Assembly (NCBI GenBank): GCA_036563875.1
Contig: DATCLO010000188.1
Span: forward strand, 1-33,720
DNA: 33,720 bases
Reading direction: 5' to 3'
Origin: ZC4RG29 sp036563875
Lineage (GTDB): Bacteria; Bacteroidota; Bacteroidia; Cytophagales; Cyclobacteriaceae
Shown here: positions 31,697 to 33,720 of the stretch, one piece after another
Layout: every line of letters starts with the position of its first letter
Numbering within the stretch: position 1 is the first letter of the stretch
Program-made: the position numbers and the translations under genes
The notes under the pieces: model-generated
What the model saw: only the letters and a program-made list of their open reading frames with translations
Databases searched by the model: none
What the model was told of the DNA's origin: nothing

Positions 31697-33718
31697 TCAG
31701 GAACGTTCGTCGAGCAATTTTTGTATCGCGAGGTATTCGTCGCGGAGGCGGGCGGCTTCCATGAATTCAAGCTCGCGGGCGGCCTTTTCCATCGCCTTGC
31801 GCGTGCGGTCCGCAAGTTTCTGGAGTTCATCGCGACTCATATACGACGTCACAGGATCTGCCGCAAGCGAGGGCTGCTCGTCTTCCACGTAGTACTTCTG
31901 GACCTTCTTTGCGTCGGCAACTCTTGTCTGTGTAAAAATCGCATCGCGCGATTTCAATACCGTCCGGGGTACGATACCGTGTGCTTCGTTGTACGCTTTC
32001 TGTACGCTGCGCCGACGGTTCGTTTCGTCGATGGCAACCTGCATCGAATCTGTTACCGTATCAGCGTACATGATCACCTTACCATTTTCATTTCTCGCTG
32101 CGCGTCCGATCGTCTGCACGAGTGAACGCTGGTTCCGGAGGAAGCCTTCCTTGTCGGCATCCAGGATGGCAACGAGCGATACTTCGGGAAGGTCTAATCC
32201 TTCTCTCAACAGGTTAACACCAACGAGAACATCGAATACACCCAGGCGAAGCTCCCGCAGGATTTCCACGCGGTCGAGTGTGTCGACTTCAGAATGAATG
32301 TACCTGCACTTTACACCGGCGCGATCAAGGAATTTTGTTAATTCCTCAGCCATTCGTTTTGTCAACGTAGTGACCAGCACGCGCTCGTTGCGCTTGACGC
32401 GTTCGTCAATCTCCTCAAGCAAGTCATCAATTTGATTCTTGCTTGGACGGATGTCGATTTCCGGATCGAGAAGGCCTGTAGGACGGATAAGCTGTTCGAC
32501 AACGACGCCTTCCGATTTCCGGAGTTCGTATTCGCTGGGTGTAGCGCTCACATAAATCGTCTGTCGCACCAGGGATTCGAATTCGTTAAAGGTAAGCGGG
32601 CGGTTATCCAGCGCTGAGGGTAGTCTGAAGCCGTAGTCGACCAGGTTTACCTTGCGCGAGCGGTCACCTCCCCACATGGCGCGAATCTGCGGGACTGTTA
32701 CGTGACTTTCATCAATGATGGTCAGGAAATCATCGGGGAAGTAGTCGAGGAGACAGAACGGTCTTGCCCCAGGACGCCTGCGATCAAAATAGCGCGAATA
32801 GTTCTCAATACCGCTGCAGTAGCCTAGCTCCCGCATCATTTCCAAATCGAATTCCGTGCGTTCCTTAAGTCGTTTTGCTTCAAGGTGGCGCCCTTCGGAT
32901 TCAAACATTTCAACTTGCGCGACCAGGTCATCCTGTATTTCGCGTATCGCGAGGTGAAGAAGTTCCTTTCCCGCCACGAACAAGTTAGCGGGAAAGATAG
33001 TGACAACTGATTCATCCGAAATCTTTCTTCCCGTTGAAGGTTCGATGCGGTGAATGGATTCGATCTCATCGCCCCAGAAGGTTATGCGGATGGCGTAGTC
33101 AGCATACGCTAGAAATATATCGACGGTATCCCCTTTGACGCGAAACGTACCGCGCTTGAACTCCGCTTCGGTACGATTGTAAAGAATATCGACAAGTGCA
33201 AACAGCAGGCGGTTACGCGGGATGCTTTCGCCCGTTCTGAGCTTGATCACATTCTTGCCGAATTCTTCCGGGTTACCGATACCATAGATGCACGACACAG
33301 AGGCAACGACAATCACATCACGTCGTCCTGTCAACAATGAGGATGTCGCGCTCAGCCGTAGCTTTTCGATTTCTTCGTTGATCGAAAGATCCTTTTCAAT
33401 GTACAGGTTTGATGCCGGGAGATAAGCTTCGGGCTGGTAATAATCGTAGTAGGAGATGAAGTACTCGACAGCGTTGTTGGGGAAGAACTGCTTGAATTCT
33501 CCATAGAGTTGTGCTGCCAGGGTTTTGTTGTGGCTGAGTATGAGAGTCGGGCGGTTACACCGTGCGATCACATTCGCCATCGTAAACGTCTTGCCGGAAC
33601 CGGTGACACCCAGCAGGGTTTGGTGCTGTTCACCGCTCAGTACACCTTTTACCAGTTGCTCAATTGCTGCTGGCTGGTCGCCTGTTGGTTGGTATTCGCT
33701 GACCAGTTGGAAATCCAT
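31697..33718 (-). CDS. uvrB: Excinuclease ABC subunit B
   Basis: The complete 673-residue product starts at the ATG two bases inside the right edge. It carries Walker A GVTGSGKT (37-44), the damage-probing beta hairpin around YYDYYQPEAYLP (90-101), the Walker B-type TIIDESHVT, helicase motifs VGVNLLREGLDLPEV and QTIGRAARN, and a C-terminal UVR motif (LADRTRKAMEKAARELEFMEAARLRDEYL) that contacts UvrC. It is the DNA-damage-recognition subunit of nucleotide excision repair, loaded by UvrA and cut by UvrC, in the cytoplasm. All expected motifs are present and the length is normal. Its promoter lies beyond the window. No T-rich terminator follows it; 248 bases separate it from the next gene. Confidence 0.97.
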   Translation of the reverse strand: MDFQLVSEYQPTGDQPAAIEQLVKGVLSGEQHQTLLGVTGSGKTFTMANVIARCNRPTLILSHNKTLAAQLYGEFKQFFPNNAVEYFISYYDYYQPEAYLPASNLYIEKDLSINEEIEKLRLSATSSLLTGRRDVIVVASVSCIYGIGNPEEFGKNVIKLRTGESIPRNRLLFALVDILYNRTEAEFKRGTFRVKGDTVDIFLAYADYAIRITFWGDEIESIHRIEPSTGRKISDESVVTIFPANLFVAGKELLHLAIREIQDDLVAQVEMFESEGRHLEAKRLKERTEFDLEMMRELGYCSGIENYSRYFDRRRPGARPFCLLDYFPDDFLTIIDESHVTVPQIRAMWGGDRSRKVNLVDYGFRLPSALDNRPLTFNEFESLVRQTIYVSATPSEYELRKSEGVVVEQLIRPTGLLDPEIDIRPSKNQIDDLLEEIDERVKRNERVLVTTLTKRMAEELTKFLDRAGVKCRYIHSEVDTLDRVEILRELRLGVFDVLVGVNLLREGLDLPEVSLVAILDADKEGFLRNQRSLVQTIGRAARNENGKVIMYADTVTDSMQVAIDETNRRRSVQKAYNEAHGIVPRTVLKSRDAIFTQTRVADAKKVQKYYVEDEQPSLAADPVTSYMSRDELQKLADRTRKAMEKAARELEFMEAARLRDEYLAIQKLLDERS

Positions 33719-33720
33719 GG

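Overview
The window looks like a chromosomal segment of a Bacteroidota bacterium, most likely from the Cytophagales. Four things point there: a carboxypeptidase-regulatory-domain TonB receptor, a TPR/PD40/regulatory-domain/OmpA protein with the domain order of PorE, a three-gene succinate dehydrogenase of the single-cytochrome-subunit type, and several intergenic copies of the Bacteroidota -7 promoter element TAnnTTTG. Nothing looks like phage, an insertion sequence or CRISPR. Most genes are core or household genes with even codon use. The species cannot be named from the sequence.

Layout. 1-61 is the start of a Lys/Ala-rich (histone H1-like) gene running off the left edge. It is followed by about 800 bases without a credible gene and then a tRNA-Arg(CCG) with its own terminator. 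1017-7300 is all on the minus strand: a TonB-dependent receptor, an MFS exporter, an emfourin-type protease inhibitor overlapping a protealysin-like M4 metalloprotease, and a DUF4421 outer-membrane barrel protein. 7414-12235 is a plus-strand operon for sugar and sugar-acid catabolism: ketoglutarate semialdehyde dehydrogenase, lipoprotein aldose 1-epimerase, mannonate-type SDR and glycerate kinase. 12525-15126 holds YceI, porin and a second YceI-like protein. 15348-17279 holds a YkgJ cysteine-cluster protein and a sialate O-acetylesterase. 17346-22001 (minus) holds thioredoxin and a DNA polymerase III alpha subunit carrying its own proofreading exonuclease. 22248-25866 holds a 37-residue membrane peptide and sdhCAB. 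25991-28049 holds two LPP20-family lipoproteins. A repeat-filled spacer, phenylalanine 4-hydroxylase, the PorE-like protein (minus) and a complete uvrB (minus) close the window.

How genes work together. The protease and its inhibitor share an ATGA overlap, so they are made together; this is the protealysin-emfourin pair, here followed 19 bases later by an MFS transporter. The four-gene catabolic operon has short gaps and would feed 2-oxoglutarate and 2-phosphoglycerate to central metabolism. SdhCAB then forms the membrane complex linking the citrate cycle to menaquinone. The DnaE fusion pairs a complete DEDDh exonuclease with a PHP domain whose metal ligands are partly replaced.

The most notable items are the M4-emfourin-MFS cassette, the DnaE-exonuclease fusion with degenerate PHP, the repeat cluster at 28.1-28.6 kb, the short peptide upstream of sdhC, and the recurrent TAGCTTTGT promoter element, twice placed almost on the start codon. 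I saw no wholly unknown system that I could defend.
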